Shown piece after piece: positions 16,021 through 25,097 of a DNA stretch of 64,000 nucleotides. Numbering within the stretch: the stretch's first letter is position 1; each line of letters opens with the position of its first letter. The stretch is taken from the NCBI RefSeq assembly GCF_000195635.1, contig NZ_GL882606.1, forward strand, positions 1 through 64,000. Direction: 5' to 3'. Both the position numbers and the translations under genes were made by a program. The notes below the pieces were generated by a model, which worked only from the letters and a program-made list of their open reading frames with translations, did no database searches and was not told the DNA's origin. Source of the DNA: Bacteroides fluxus YIT 12057 (lineage in GTDB: Bacteria; Bacteroidota; Bacteroidia; Bacteroidales; Bacteroidaceae).

Positions 16021-16095
16021 CGGATATAATAGGATAAAATGAATTCCGGTATCACTTTTTCAGCCTGGCTTAAAAGTAATGCCCTCGATTTACAT

Positions 16096-16103
16096 TATCT
16101 TTG
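16096..16103 (+). promoter_or_regulatory. -7 element of the DUF2027/Smr gene
   Basis: TATCTTTG on the + strand, 64 bp before the ATG at 16168. The -33 region is not clear. Confidence 0.45.
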
Positions 16104-16133
16104 TGGAGCAATTGGAACTTTTAAGTCATTCCA

Positions 16134-16167
16134 ATCGTAGATTGTAAATCGTAAAATCGTAAATGTA
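16134..16167 (+). repeat. GTAAAT-rich leader element, copy 3
   Basis: Three near-repeats of TTGTAAATCG / CGTAAAATCG / CGTAAATG run directly into the start codon of the DUF2027/Smr gene. This is the clearest copy of the element also found before fmt and the DHH gene. Confidence 0.5.
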
Positions 16168-17304
16168 ATGGTGAAAATAGGAGATAAAGTCCGCTTTCTC
16201 AGTGAGGTGGGAGGCGGTGTGGTAACAGGATTCCGTGGAAAAGATATAGTATTGGTAGAAGATGCCGACGGTTTTGATATCCCTATGCCTGTCCGTGAGT
16301 GCGTGGTCATTGAAACGGACGATTATAATGTACCTACTCCGGCTGCAAAGGCGGCTGCCAAGAAGAAGGAGGAGGAACAGGCGGCACGTCCTGTTTTTGT
16401 CACTTCCAAAACCGCAAATGCTTCTTCAAATATTCAGGAAGTGCCGGCCGGGCGCTTGGCGAAACCGGAGATATCGGTTTATCGTCAGCCGGAAATGAAA
16501 GGCGGGGACATACTGAATGTTTTTCTGGCCTTTGTTCCGGAAGATATAAAGGCGGTCAGTACCACTCCTTTCGAGACATATCTGGTAAACGACAGCAATT
16601 ATTGTCTATATTATGTTTACCTCAGTGCGGAGGGCAAAGCTTGGACTGTCCGTTCGCATGGGGTTGTCGAACCGAATACCAAGCTGTTGCTGGAAGAATT
16701 CGAAAAGTCGGAACTGAATGACCGTGAAAGGGTGGCTGTGCAGCTGGTAGCTTTCAAGGACAACCGTTCCTTTGTCATGAAACCTTCTGTCAGTGTGGAA
16801 CTCCGTATCGATACGGTGAAGTTCTATAAACTGCATACTTTCCAAAGTACGGATTTCTTTGAAACTCCGGCGTTGGTTTATGATATTATCAAGAATGACC
16901 TTCCTGCCAGGCAGGTTTATGTTTCCGCCGAGGAGTTGCAGGAGGCCTTGATACAGAAGAAGACAATAGAGGATCATGTCTCTTCCAAGCCCCAGACCAT
17001 TGTCAAGCGTGGCGGCAAGAACGGGATTATTGAAATAGACCTGCATATCGGTGAACTCTTGGATGATACCCGGGGGATGAGTAGCAGTGAGATGCTGAAT
17101 TATCAGCTGGATAAATTTCGTGAAGTACTGGAACAGTACAAAGGAAAGCGTGAACAGCGTATCGTCTTTATCCACGGAAAAGGTGACGGGGTGTTGCGCA
17201 AAGCCTTGTTGGACGAACTGAAGCGGAAGTACCCCAATTTCAGGCATCAGGATGCTTCGTTCCAGGAATATGGGTTCGGGGCGACTATGGTAACGGTGAA
17301 ATAA
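16168..17304 (+). CDS. DUF2027 protein with C-terminal Smr domain
   Basis: 378 aa. N-terminal beta-rich part ([20 protein letters not shown], residues 1-65), an Ala/Lys linker, a central beta domain (about 105-250), and a C-terminal Smr domain (about 290-378) with the conserved EIDLHIGEL and [15 protein letters not shown] motifs. Smr domains are nicking endonuclease or nucleic-acid-binding modules found in MutS2, but no MutS ATPase is present. The architecture matches the Bacteroidetes family called DUF2027. The cellular role is unknown; nucleic acid binding or processing in the cytoplasm is inferred. Confidence 0.85.
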   Translation: MVKIGDKVRFLSEVGGGVVTGFRGKDIVLVEDADGFDIPMPVRECVVIETDDYNVPTPAAKAAAKKKEEEQAARPVFVTSKTANASSNIQEVPAGRLAKPEISVYRQPEMKGGDILNVFLAFVPEDIKAVSTTPFETYLVNDSNYCLYYVYLSAEGKAWTVRSHGVVEPNTKLLLEEFEKSELNDRERVAVQLVAFKDNRSFVMKPSVSVELRIDTVKFYKLHTFQSTDFFETPALVYDIIKNDLPARQVYVSAEELQEALIQKKTIEDHVSSKPQTIVKRGGKNGIIEIDLHIGELLDDTRGMSSSEMLNYQLDKFREVLEQYKGKREQRIVFIHGKGDGVLRKALLDELKRKYPNFRHQDASFQEYGFGATMVTVK

Positions 17305-17402
17305 CAGATTAGGACACTTGCATTGCCGTATTTCGCTAAAAAATGCTAAGTTTGCATATCTACATCGCACCCCGGAAGGTGAGGGCACGTACCTTACAGA
17401 AG

Positions 17403-17928
17403 ATGCAGACCGTTAAAGATAGTCTGGTGCGTTATAATTATCTTGCGGTGGCATCCAAAACGTGCATGATGTCCTCTGAGAAACAGATATCTTCAGCAGT
17501 ATCATGAAGAAGCGGGAAACTACCGGCAAGCCTATTTTTACTTGAAAGAGAACGAACGGATGGATGATTCTATCCGCAACGAACGTGTCAGGATGCGTAC
17601 GGCGGATCTTGCCTTGTGTTATCAGCAGGATTCTACCGTGATGGCACAGAAAGTCTTTATACGGGAGAAAGAAAATGAGGTGCTTGAGTTGCGCCAGAAA
17701 AGTGGTGTTTGCATTAAAATTGTGGACAATGGTGGCGGTTATCGTCCGAATAGTTCAAATAGGGGCACTGGCACGGGGATGAAAGTCATTATGCAGACTA
17801 TCCAGATTCTGAACATGAAAAACAAGGAATCAATTGATGTCTCTGTGCATAATATATCCTTGGACAATGGTGAGACAGGCTGTGAAGTTACCTTCCTATT
17901 GCCTGATAAATATGATTATAGAATTTAA
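17403..17928 (+). pseudogene. Remnant of a LytS-like sensor histidine kinase
   Basis: Pieces of one kinase are visible in different frames. ATG 17403 opens a stretch (VKDSLVRYNYLAVASK) that ends in a stop at about 17505. A second frame continues with YHEEAGNYRQAYFYLKENER..., the TPR end and pre-membrane region of kinases of this class, up to about residue LELRQKSG. It then jumps directly to the C-terminal ATPase segment VDNGGGYRPNSSNRGTGTGM. The membrane helix, the His-kinase dimerisation box and the N-box are missing. So there is at least one frameshift and a large internal deletion. Its likely partner regulator follows intact. Confidence 0.7.
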
Positions 17929-18059
17929 GAGAGACTGTTTAATCTTGTTTTTGGCAAGGATAATCTCCTTTACGGTCATATAGTCCATAAATGTCTTGTA
18001 TTAGTATTGTATGTAAACAAGATAATATTTATATTCGCAAAAGAAAACAAAAGATAAAC

Positions 18060-18812
18060 ATGGACAAGTACAAGGTAGTAATAGTGGATGACGATGAAGA
18101 CTCTCTTGAAAATTTGAGTTTTGAATTGAGGAAGGATGCCCGCTTCTCCTTGGAAGGAACTGCGCGGAATGGCAAGCAGGGGAAGAAGTTGATTGCTAAA
18201 ATACAACCAGATTTGCTGTTTCTGGATGTAGAGATGTCGGATATGACAGGCATGGAACTTCTGCAGGAGATGCGTGACTGTGTAGCATGGAACATGCGGG
18301 TGGTTTTCTATACGGCTTATGACAAGTATATGATACAGGCTATTCGTGAGGCTGCGTTCGACTATCTGCTGAAACCTTTTGAGGAACAGGACTTGAAGGA
18401 TATCCTTGTACGTTTCGTGAAGCAGGTGGAGGTGAGGCGGAGAACGGTAGTGCCTGTAGGGATTCCGTTACATACGGGGCAGACTTTTATTGTATTCACT
18501 CCGACCAACGATATGCGTGCCCTGCGCCCTGTTGAGATCGGTTTTTTCCGGTATTGTTCCGACCGCAAGCAATGGGAAGTGATTCTTAATAACCAGCCGC
18601 CGCTGGTGTTGCGACGCGGGATGACTGCCGATCAGATTACCCAGTATTCCCCTTGTTTTGTGCAGATACATCAATCCTATATCATCAATATTGATTATCT
18701 GATGCTCATCAAGGACAACAGGTGCATATTGTATCCTCCTTTTGACAAGGTGACCGAATTGCTTGTCTCAAAGAAGTACAAGAAAGAATTGCAAGATCGT
18801 TTTTGCTTGTGA
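18060..18812 (+). CDS. LytTR-family response regulator
   Basis: 250 aa. Receiver domain (residues 1-120) with acidic pocket VVIVDDDED and phospho-acceptor D56 in LLFLDVEMSDMTG, then the switch lysine in LLKPFEEQD. The C-terminal LytTR DNA-binding domain (about 145-250) contains the conserved FVQIHQSYIINIDYL. It would bind direct repeats as a phosphorylated dimer. I chose ATG 18060 (MDKYKVVIVDDDE) rather than the in-frame ATG at 17991, because the receiver fold begins there. The adjacent kinase is broken, so this regulator is orphaned or takes signal from elsewhere. Confidence 0.88.
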   Translation: MDKYKVVIVDDDEDSLENLSFELRKDARFSLEGTARNGKQGKKLIAKIQPDLLFLDVEMSDMTGMELLQEMRDCVAWNMRVVFYTAYDKYMIQAIREAAFDYLLKPFEEQDLKDILVRFVKQVEVRRRTVVPVGIPLHTGQTFIVFTPTNDMRALRPVEIGFFRYCSDRKQWEVILNNQPPLVLRRGMTADQITQYSPCFVQIHQSYIINIDYLMLIKDNRCILYPPFDKVTELLVSKKYKKELQDRFCL

Positions 18813-18843
18813 AAGTAAAATAATACAATAACTGGTTAGAGGG

Positions 18844-18869
18844 GTTAACACCGTATGAATGGTGTTAAC
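18844..18869. repeat. Perfect 9-bp inverted repeat
   Basis: GTTAACACC, loop GTATGAAT, GGTGTTAAC. It sits between the LytTR stop and the terminator. It could be a second 3' hairpin or a protein-binding site; no T-run follows. Confidence 0.5.
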
Positions 18870-18876
18870 ATAAAAG

Positions 18877-18908
18877 AAGGGCGCTGAATCTGGTTCAGTG
18901 CCCTTTTT
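18877..18908 (+). terminator. Terminator of the LytTR gene
   Basis: AAGGGCGCTGAA, loop TCTGG, TTCAGTGCCCTT (one G-T pair), then a T-run. It faces the convergent gene at 18952 and may work in both directions. Confidence 0.8.
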
Positions 18909-18951
18909 ATCGCGATTCAAATACGTATTCCGTATTTATGCGAAGTGGATT

Positions 18952-19305
18952 TTACTTCACTTCGATACCTCTGTTCTGCAACGTGGCATTCAATACTCTG
19001 GCGTAGTCGGCATATTGCTTTTCGCTCAAAGTCTTTTTCATCAATTTCAGATTGCCATAAACTGCGTTGCGGAGCAACTTCTCTTGGTTCTTCTTTGAAG
19101 TAGTGGCGCGTGACATCTGTTCGTCGAAATATTCGCAGATGTTTGCGACTTCTTCATGTTGGACGGCATCTAATTTTAAATATTTACCCAACTTGGTTAC
19201 GTTGATATTGCCTTCCCATTTTGCAGTCGTAGGTTGGTTTCCTGCTGCAAATGTCGTAGCAGCCAGGCAGACTGCTGCTACTAATGTTAATCCTAAACGT
19301 TTCAT
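18952..19305 (-). CDS. Small secreted helical protein, unknown function
   Basis: 117 aa with a clean Sec signal peptide (MKRLGLTLVAAVCLAATTFAAG, cleavage near residue 21). The mature part is predicted all-helical (LGKYLKLDAVQHEEVANICE, LSEKQYADYARVLNATLQNR), with a loose resemblance to Spy/CpxP-type periplasmic helical proteins, mainly in the LSEKQYADYARVL pattern. I do not recognise a named family. It is monocistronic with a consensus promoter at 19406-19435. Confidence 0.7.
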   Translation of the reverse strand: MKRLGLTLVAAVCLAATTFAAGNQPTTAKWEGNINVTKLGKYLKLDAVQHEEVANICEYFDEQMSRATTSKKNQEKLLRNAVYGNLKLMKKTLSEKQYADYARVLNATLQNRGIEVK

Positions 19306-19405
19306 AATACCTACTTTTTTAATTGTTATTCCTAAAAACTAATCTTATTCTAAGCTAATACCTATTGAAAACGATCTAATCGCTTAGCTTTTCTTTTTAC
19401 CTGTG

Positions 19406-19435
19406 CAAATATAGAAATATGTTTTATAACACAAA
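19406..19435 (-). promoter_or_regulatory. Promoter of the small secreted protein gene
   Basis: On the minus strand: TTTG (19432-19435), 18 nt, TATATTTG (19406-19413), about 100 nt ahead of the ATG. Apart from this promoter and the hairpin at 19583, the 304-bp stretch 19306-19609 shows nothing else. Confidence 0.7.
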
Positions 19436-19582
19436 AACGGATAGGAAGGAAAGTGTGGGTTATACCATCATTTCTTGACTTATATCAATTTTGGGATGTG
19501 AAAATGGCTGTTTGATAGCTGTTTTGTAATACGAATGTAATAGTAAGTAGGGATGATTCTGTTTGTTTTGATAGGATGAATA

Positions 19583-19604
19583 GTCTTTTTGTTTACAAAA
19601 AGAC
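19583..19604 (-). terminator. Hairpin at the end of the TonB/DUF4249 operon
   Basis: Perfect 10-bp stem GTCTTTTTGT / ACAAAAAGAC with a 2-nt loop, 5 bp after the DUF4249 stop codon. No long T-run follows on the minus strand, so the terminator call rests on position and stem. Confidence 0.5.
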
Positions 19605-19609
19605 ATATG

Positions 19610-20665
19610 CTATTTGGGGAAGTCCATTGTTATTTGGGTTCCCGCGCAAAGTCCGACAAAGCCCAGTCCGCCCTTGACGTTTGTGGGTAAACTGACTGGT
19701 TCCATCAGAGTGGCGTCATAGTCGTCGTCCATGCAGTTCAGACCCTTGAAATAAAGATACTCGTCCCGGTTAAGGCTGAGCACGCGTACGCTTAGAGACT
19801 GCAGGGAGGCGTAAACGTTTTGGTATCCATTCAGATAGTCTAAGCCGAGAGCCGTATATACCTTTAATGTTGCATGGGAATTGGCAAACTGACTGTCGGT
19901 GAATATGTTGTATTTGTTGTTGATGATGGGAAACATCTCGTTGTCTTCATCCTGGTCGGAATTGGAGATATGCCCATCCGTCAAAATGATGTCTTCCCGG
20001 TTTATCAGTTCACGGTCGGTATAGTTGAAGATGGTATCCTTGTAGTGATAAACGGGATTGCCGGACTCATCGGTAACTTGGCTTCCGTCTTCGTTCAGTG
20101 AAGGGGCTGGATGACTGGCTTTTATGCGATAGTTGTTGAGCACTTCCAGCCGGTAGTAGTTTTTCTCGCCGGGAAGGTCGTGCAGGCTGACCAGTATCCG
20201 GCGGTAATCTCTCATGCCGCCCCATTGGAGTATTTTTGTGACACAGGTATCTACTTGTATGCTTTTGACCGGTTGCGGGACGGTCACCTCACTCTCTACG
20301 CAATAGTCTTTGCCTTCGGCTGTTGCCTCCAGACGGATATGGTCGCCCGGGCGGAAAACAGTGCGCAGGCAAAACGTCATGGGGGCATTCTTGGAGGGCG
20401 TAACCGGTTGGGGCTCTTCAGCTAACTGCCCGTTTACGTAGAGCGAGAGCGTGGCTTGTTTTACGGGCTTGATACTGTTGCCTTCGCTGAGGTGCAGATA
20501 TACATAGTTTTCCGCTTCTCCGGCAGTAAGCAGGGCATTCATGATGAGCAGGGGCTTATGGCTGCCCGGATGGTAGGGGATTTCATTCTCGCAACCGAGC
20601 AGGAATACGGCGGCAAGCATGTAAGTACATATAATAGAGGAACGTTTCATTTTTTTAGTTTTCAT
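19610..20665 (-). CDS. DUF4249-family lipoprotein
   Basis: 351 aa. Lipoprotein signal with lipidation Cys in FLLGCENE (about residue 25). The body is beta-rich with a short N-terminal Ig-like part (ATLSLYVNGQLAEE, PGDHIRLEATAEG), as in the Bacteroidetes DUF4249 family. These are nearly always encoded directly after a TonB receptor and are presumed surface or periplasmic partners of it. An in-frame ATG six codons later (MKRSSIICTY) is an equally possible start. It is the last gene of the ECF-sigma operon. Confidence 0.82.
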   Translation of the reverse strand: MKTKKMKRSSIICTYMLAAVFLLGCENEIPYHPGSHKPLLIMNALLTAGEAENYVYLHLSEGNSIKPVKQATLSLYVNGQLAEEPQPVTPSKNAPMTFCLRTVFRPGDHIRLEATAEGKDYCVESEVTVPQPVKSIQVDTCVTKILQWGGMRDYRRILVSLHDLPGEKNYYRLEVLNNYRIKASHPAPSLNEDGSQVTDESGNPVYHYKDTIFNYTDRELINREDIILTDGHISNSDQDEDNEMFPIINNKYNIFTDSQFANSHATLKVYTALGLDYLNGYQNVYASLQSLSVRVLSLNRDEYLYFKGLNCMDDDYDATLMEPVSLPTNVKGGLGFVGLCAGTQITMDFPK

Positions 20666-20700
20666 ATCCGGACTTTTTTAAATGAATTATACTTGGCTGT

Positions 20701-23460
20701 TCAGAATTTGTAGGTATAGGTCACAGAAGGTATGCAAGGCAGTATCGTCAGTTTTTTGATAATGGTTTTGCCTTCTTCCTTGGGCGTGGGGGCTTCCCCC
20801 GGTTTTCCGTTGTAATTATGATCGTAATAATCATTCATATTCCTTTCCATCTGCCATTTGCTGTACACGATATTCGGGTTCATGGCGTTGTAGGCGTTGT
20901 ACAGGCTGATGTTCCAGGTTCTCATGCCATGTTTTGTCTTCTTATGAAAGTTGATGCCGACATTCAGGCGGTGGTTCGCAGGCAAACGGTAATTGTTGCG
21001 TTGCGATATGTGACTTCCGGGCTCCGTGCTGCCGTCGGGACGGATGATGACGGTAGCGCGTTCGGGTACGGTGATACAGCCGCCGGTATTGAATATCCAG
21101 GAGACACCTGCGTCTATACGTTCACTGAACTTATGGTTCAGGCAGAGGCTGATGTTGTGGCGGCGGTCATATTTATAAGGAAACCAGTTTCCTTGACTGA
21201 TGCTGCCGTCGGGAAAACGGTGTTCTGTTTTTGACAAGGTATAGGATAGCCATCCGGTGGTACGTCCCAGGTTTTTCTGTACCAGGACTTCCAGGCCGAA
21301 CGAGCGCCCCTGCCCTGTCTCTACTTTCTCTTCCCAATTGGTGGAAGTTCCGAAAAACGATACTCCGTCTTGATATTCCAGGATATGTTTCATTTGTTTG
21401 TAATAGCCTTCTACGGAAATCTCCCAGCCGGGAAACCCTGTGTAATATCCTCCCAATGAATATTGGTTGGCGTACATGGGGCGGATGTTTCGGGTAATGG
21501 GGACCCAAAGATCGGTAGGCATGGACAGGGGGGTGGAAGACAACAAGTGTACATATTGGCTCATGCAGGTATAGGAGGCCTTGGCCGAGAATCCGTCCCC
21601 GAATTCATAGCGGGCTGATAGGCGCGGCTGTGCCGACAGATAACTTTTCTCTTGGGTGTGAAACAGTGAGACCCGTAGTCCGGCATTCAGACTGAGGTTA
21701 TTGCTGACAGTGAAGTTGTCTTCGGCGTAAAGGGAGAATTCCAGTCCGTTCATGTCACGGCTGGTGCTGGTATGGTAAAGAGTGTCGGTCAGTGCTACAT
21801 TGCCTTCCACTTCCTGCATTTTTGAAGTGGAGACACCGGGACTGAATACATGGTGGATAAATTCACCGCCGAACTTTATGTGGTGTTCAGGTATGGGAGT
21901 ATAGTCAAAATCTGTCCGCACGCTCCAGTCACGGATTCCCGAATGGAAATTCGAGCTGTAGCGATTGTAATTCTGCGTTTGGTCATTATTGTATTTTACG
22001 TCATTCATGTTACCTGTCAGTGTCATCCGATAACTGTTGTAGGAGAATGTTGAGTTGCTGAAAAGACGATTGTTGAAAACGTAGTTCCAGCGTGCATAGG
22101 CTACGGTATTTCCCCAGTTTAGATGATTTTTGCTGTCATAGTATGATATGCGTCCGGATGAACCTGTGCCGAGGTAGTCTTCATGGGAGTCGTAGTGGAA
22201 ATGATCCTTCCCCCGGTAGAATCCTAAGAATAGGCGGCTGCGGTCATTGAACTTATGGTTCAGCTTGGCATTGACGTCATAGAAGTAGTAATTGTATTTT
22301 TCTGTATAGTGGATGTTGGGGGAGACGTCATCTTTGCTCACAATGAGATTCTTGAAAAATGCAGTAGGCATAGCCCGTGCACTGAAACTGAATGATGTCT
22401 TCCCTTTTACGATAGGGCCTTCTATATGCGCTTTGTCTGTCAGCGCTCCTATGCTGAACGAACCGTGGTATTGTTTCATGTCCCCGTCGTTGGTACGTAC
22501 ATCCACTATGGATGAAAGACGTCCGCCGTAGCGGGCGGGAAAGCTGCTTTTGAACAATGTCACGTTTTTCACGGCTTCGGGTGTGAAGATGGAGAATACT
22601 CCCAATAAATGGTCGGCATTGTAAACGGGGATTCCGTCCAGCATCACCAGATTCTGGTCAGAGCTTCCGCCACGTACATACATGCCGGAGAAACCTTCCA
22701 TGCCGGCCTGTACGCCGGGCATCAGCTGGATGGTCTTCAACAGGTCGGCTTCACCGAGTATGGTAGGCGTATGTTGTATTTGGGACATGGGGATTTCATT
22801 GGTCCCCATAGCTGTGCTTTTTATGCCTGCGTCCCGTTTGTCGGACAAGATTACGACTTCTGCCAATTGATTGTTGGCAGTCAAATGGATGTTGAGTATG
22901 GTGTCTTTGTCGAGTTCGAAGTGAGTGTGGAACTTTTCATACCCCAGGTAGGAGAAGCCCAGATTGACTTCTCCTTCCGGCAGGGTAAGAGTGTAGAAAC
23001 CGAAAGGATTGGTGGCAGTACCTGTGGAACGACGACTCTCAATGATATTGGCACCAATCAACGTCTCGGAAGACGTCCCGTCTGTCACGTATCCGCTGAT
23101 CGTGAATTTACGGCTAACAGGTTTCTGCGGCATAGGTCGCTTGTAGAGCAGTATATGCTTTCCGGATATTTCGAACCTGATAGGTTCGTTTTGGAAAGCA
23201 CGCTGTAGTATTTCGCTGACAGTCTGTTGCTTGGCTTCTAAGGTGATGCGCCGGGTCAATTTGACCTCTTCTCCATAGATGAAAGAGAAGCCGGTGGAAT
23301 TTTCCATTTGCTTCACGAAGCTTTCCAGAGTGGCGTTGCGAATGTTAAGGTTTAGTTTTGTTCCTTTATTCTGTGCATTTAGCGGGAGGCTCAGGAGAAC
23401 CACGCACATCAGGAACACGGTTCTGATGTGGTGGTGTGAACAGATAGTCGGATAGTCCAT
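20701..23460 (-). CDS. TonB-dependent receptor with N-terminal STN domain
   Basis: 919 aa outer-membrane transporter. Signal peptide (to about residue 29), STN signalling domain (LNIRNATLESFVKQMENSTG, residues about 35-105), carboxypeptidase-regulatory-like domain (ISGYVTDGTSSETLIGANI), plug with MYVRGGSSDQNLVMLDGIPV, and a beta-barrel ending in the aromatic TYTYKF. The STN domain means it can signal to the anti-sigma/ECF pair encoded upstream, as in FecA-type systems. The ligand is unknown; no enzyme genes accompany it, so it is not an ordinary glycan SusC. Confidence 0.9.
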   Translation of the reverse strand: MDYPTICSHHHIRTVFLMCVVLLSLPLNAQNKGTKLNLNIRNATLESFVKQMENSTGFSFIYGEEVKLTRRITLEAKQQTVSEILQRAFQNEPIRFEISGKHILLYKRPMPQKPVSRKFTISGYVTDGTSSETLIGANIIESRRSTGTATNPFGFYTLTLPEGEVNLGFSYLGYEKFHTHFELDKDTILNIHLTANNQLAEVVILSDKRDAGIKSTAMGTNEIPMSQIQHTPTILGEADLLKTIQLMPGVQAGMEGFSGMYVRGGSSDQNLVMLDGIPVYNADHLLGVFSIFTPEAVKNVTLFKSSFPARYGGRLSSIVDVRTNDGDMKQYHGSFSIGALTDKAHIEGPIVKGKTSFSFSARAMPTAFFKNLIVSKDDVSPNIHYTEKYNYYFYDVNAKLNHKFNDRSRLFLGFYRGKDHFHYDSHEDYLGTGSSGRISYYDSKNHLNWGNTVAYARWNYVFNNRLFSNSTFSYNSYRMTLTGNMNDVKYNNDQTQNYNRYSSNFHSGIRDWSVRTDFDYTPIPEHHIKFGGEFIHHVFSPGVSTSKMQEVEGNVALTDTLYHTSTSRDMNGLEFSLYAEDNFTVSNNLSLNAGLRVSLFHTQEKSYLSAQPRLSARYEFGDGFSAKASYTCMSQYVHLLSSTPLSMPTDLWVPITRNIRPMYANQYSLGGYYTGFPGWEISVEGYYKQMKHILEYQDGVSFFGTSTNWEEKVETGQGRSFGLEVLVQKNLGRTTGWLSYTLSKTEHRFPDGSISQGNWFPYKYDRRHNISLCLNHKFSERIDAGVSWIFNTGGCITVPERATVIIRPDGSTEPGSHISQRNNYRLPANHRLNVGINFHKKTKHGMRTWNISLYNAYNAMNPNIVYSKWQMERNMNDYYDHNYNGKPGEAPTPKEEGKTIIKKLTILPCIPSVTYTYKF

Positions 23461-23462
23461 GG

Positions 23463-23981
23463 TTAGTTAAGCTTGCTGGTAAGGGTTATAGTATCGTTTG
23501 CTTGGTTATAAGTAAAGTTCCCTGCTTCTTTCAGCAGGTCGAGGATTTCTGTGAGGTTCTCGCCTTCTTGGAAGGTGGCCGTCATGCGGTAATTCTGCAG
23601 ACTGTCTCCTTCTATGCAGATGTGTACGTTGAAGGTGGCAGACAGTTGACGGGCTATTTCTTGCAAAGGTTGCTGCTTGAAGACGAGAGGCCCTTGTCGT
23701 TGCGTGGAAGGCGTGGTGGTGCTTGTAGCCGTTGGAGCCTCCTGTTGCCGGATGGGCGCAAGGTAAATGTACTGATAGGCGGCCCAGCTTGCTACGCATA
23801 GCAAGACTATGGCGGCAGTGCTTGCCACACGTATCCAGAGTGTCCGTAGGTTTCTGCGGACAAATAGCCGTCGTTCCAACATTTTCCAGCTGTTCTCGGC
23901 CGAAAAACGTCCGCGGGGTGAGCGGGTGGAAGCGACCAGCTTATTCAGTATTTTGTCAAAATCCTCGTCCTTTATTCTCAT
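23463..23981 (-). CDS. Short FecR-like transmembrane protein with STN/DUF4974-like domain
   Basis: 172 aa. Cytoplasmic N-terminus (about 45 residues, WKMLERRLFVRRNLR), one membrane helix (VASTAAIVLLCVASWAAYQY, about 52-71), a Thr/Gln-rich linker, and a periplasmic domain (about 95-172: LQEIARQLSATFNVHIC...LTEILDLL) like the C-terminal DUF4974/STN part of Bacteroides anti-sigma factors. The FecR domain that normally lies between them is absent. It is probably a reduced anti-sigma factor transmitting from the TonB receptor to the ECF sigma. Its stop is 2 bp before the receptor start. Confidence 0.72.
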   Translation of the reverse strand: MRIKDEDFDKILNKLVASTRSPRGRFSAENSWKMLERRLFVRRNLRTLWIRVASTAAIVLLCVASWAAYQYIYLAPIRQQEAPTATSTTTPSTQRQGPLVFKQQPLQEIARQLSATFNVHICIEGDSLQNYRMTATFQEGENLTEILDLLKEAGNFTYNQANDTITLTSKLN

Positions 23982-23988
23982 TATAGTT

Positions 23989-24408
23989 CTATTTGACCAC
24001 TAACTTCAAGGTTAGTTGGGTTTGTTTCACATTTTTGTCTTTGGGCGAACAGATAATCCTGACTTCTGTATTTTGTTTCATCTGCCTGGGAAAAAAACGT
24101 ATGCGTGCCGTTGCCGATTTCTTTTTTGCGGGAATAATCACTTTCGTGTCCATTAACCTGAATGCGGGTTGTTCGCCCGGCTTCCATTTGCCCGCAAGAG
24201 TCACCTCTCTGTCTTTATCCTGTTTCTCGGCAGCAATGATTTTGATACTGATATCCTGGTCTTCCGCTGTTTTGCTGAATGTGTAGGTGGCCGTCATCTT
24301 TTCGAAACCGACATATTCGCCCGGATAGTTGGATTTACTGTCACTGCATGCGCTTAAACAAAGCACGGCAAGCAAGATGCCTGCTCCTTTTTTACATAAA
24401 TTTCTCAT
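23989..24408 (-). CDS. Small lipoprotein between sigma and anti-sigma genes
   Basis: 139 aa. Lipoprotein signal ending in LCLSAC (Cys about 21). The mature protein is predicted beta-sandwich: YVGFEKMTATYTFSKTAEDQ, then basic strands VIIPAKKKSATARIRFF and QTQLTLKLVVK. The arrangement resembles the Calx-beta/Ig-like N-terminal domains of Bacteroidetes surface lipoproteins, but I cannot name a family. Its place between the sigma and FecR-like genes is unusual and suggests a role in sensing or ligand capture for the receptor. Confidence 0.6.
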   Translation of the reverse strand: MRNLCKKGAGILLAVLCLSACSDSKSNYPGEYVGFEKMTATYTFSKTAEDQDISIKIIAAEKQDKDREVTLAGKWKPGEQPAFRLMDTKVIIPAKKKSATARIRFFPRQMKQNTEVRIICSPKDKNVKQTQLTLKLVVK

Positions 24409-24535
24409 AAGTCTTATTCGTTTAGTTCTTTACCGGTAAAGACAGCTGCTTTAGGGAAACTCCCTATCGGGATTCTCGAAAAAAATGTTAAAGATGCAGG
24501 ATGTGCCGGTTTGGGTTGCAGGATTCTATAGGAGA

Positions 24536-25081
24536 CTATTCCGGAAGCAGCATTTCCTTCAGCCGGGTAAGTGCTTTTTGAAGTTGTGCATCTACTGTTT
24601 TCACGCTTATATCCAATTCTTCTGCTACTTGTGCGTAGCTTTGTTTCTCTTCGCGTATTCGGATGAAAACTTCACGGCAACGTTCGGGAAGGCGGTCGAG
24701 CGCTTTTACATAACGCGCGAAGAGTTCCTCGCTGATGAGGGTCTCTTCCGGTGAGTTGGCCTGGTCGGCAGGTTCGGGAAGTTGGTCGGCAGGCCGGATA
24801 GCGTGTCTGTTTTCTTTTTCCAGATAGTTGAGAGCAGCATTCTTGGTAAGAATAAAGCAATAGTCTTCTATGTTGTTTATTTCGGGTAACTTTATACGCT
24901 GTTCCCAAAGGCGCATGAATACATCGAGGACTATTTCCTGTGCCCAGTCCTGGCGTTTTACATAATAGTAGGCAATACGGAACAGGCGGTCATGGCACAG
25001 GTTGTAGAAACCATGGAAGGCTCTTTCGGAGTCTTCTTCTTTCATTTGGCGCAAATATCGTCTGACTTCTTGTTCGGTCAT
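24536..25081 (-). CDS. ECF RNA polymerase sigma-70 factor
   Basis: 181 aa. Region 2 (residues about 20-90: FHGFYNLCHDRLFRIAYYYV, VFMRLWEQR) and region 4 (about 125-180: LPERCREVFIRIREEKQSYA, then DISVKTVDAQLQKALTRLK helix-turn-helix). It directs RNA polymerase to its own regulon, probably including the lipoprotein, FecR-like, TonB receptor and DUF4249 genes downstream. The start lies only 16 bp after the hemW stop, so some expression may come from hemW read-through. Confidence 0.88.
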   Translation of the reverse strand: MTEQEVRRYLRQMKEEDSERAFHGFYNLCHDRLFRIAYYYVKRQDWAQEIVLDVFMRLWEQRIKLPEINNIEDYCFILTKNAALNYLEKENRHAIRPADQLPEPADQANSPEETLISEELFARYVKALDRLPERCREVFIRIREEKQSYAQVAEELDISVKTVDAQLQKALTRLKEMLLPE

Positions 25082-25097
25082 GCTGTCGGGGATTTAC

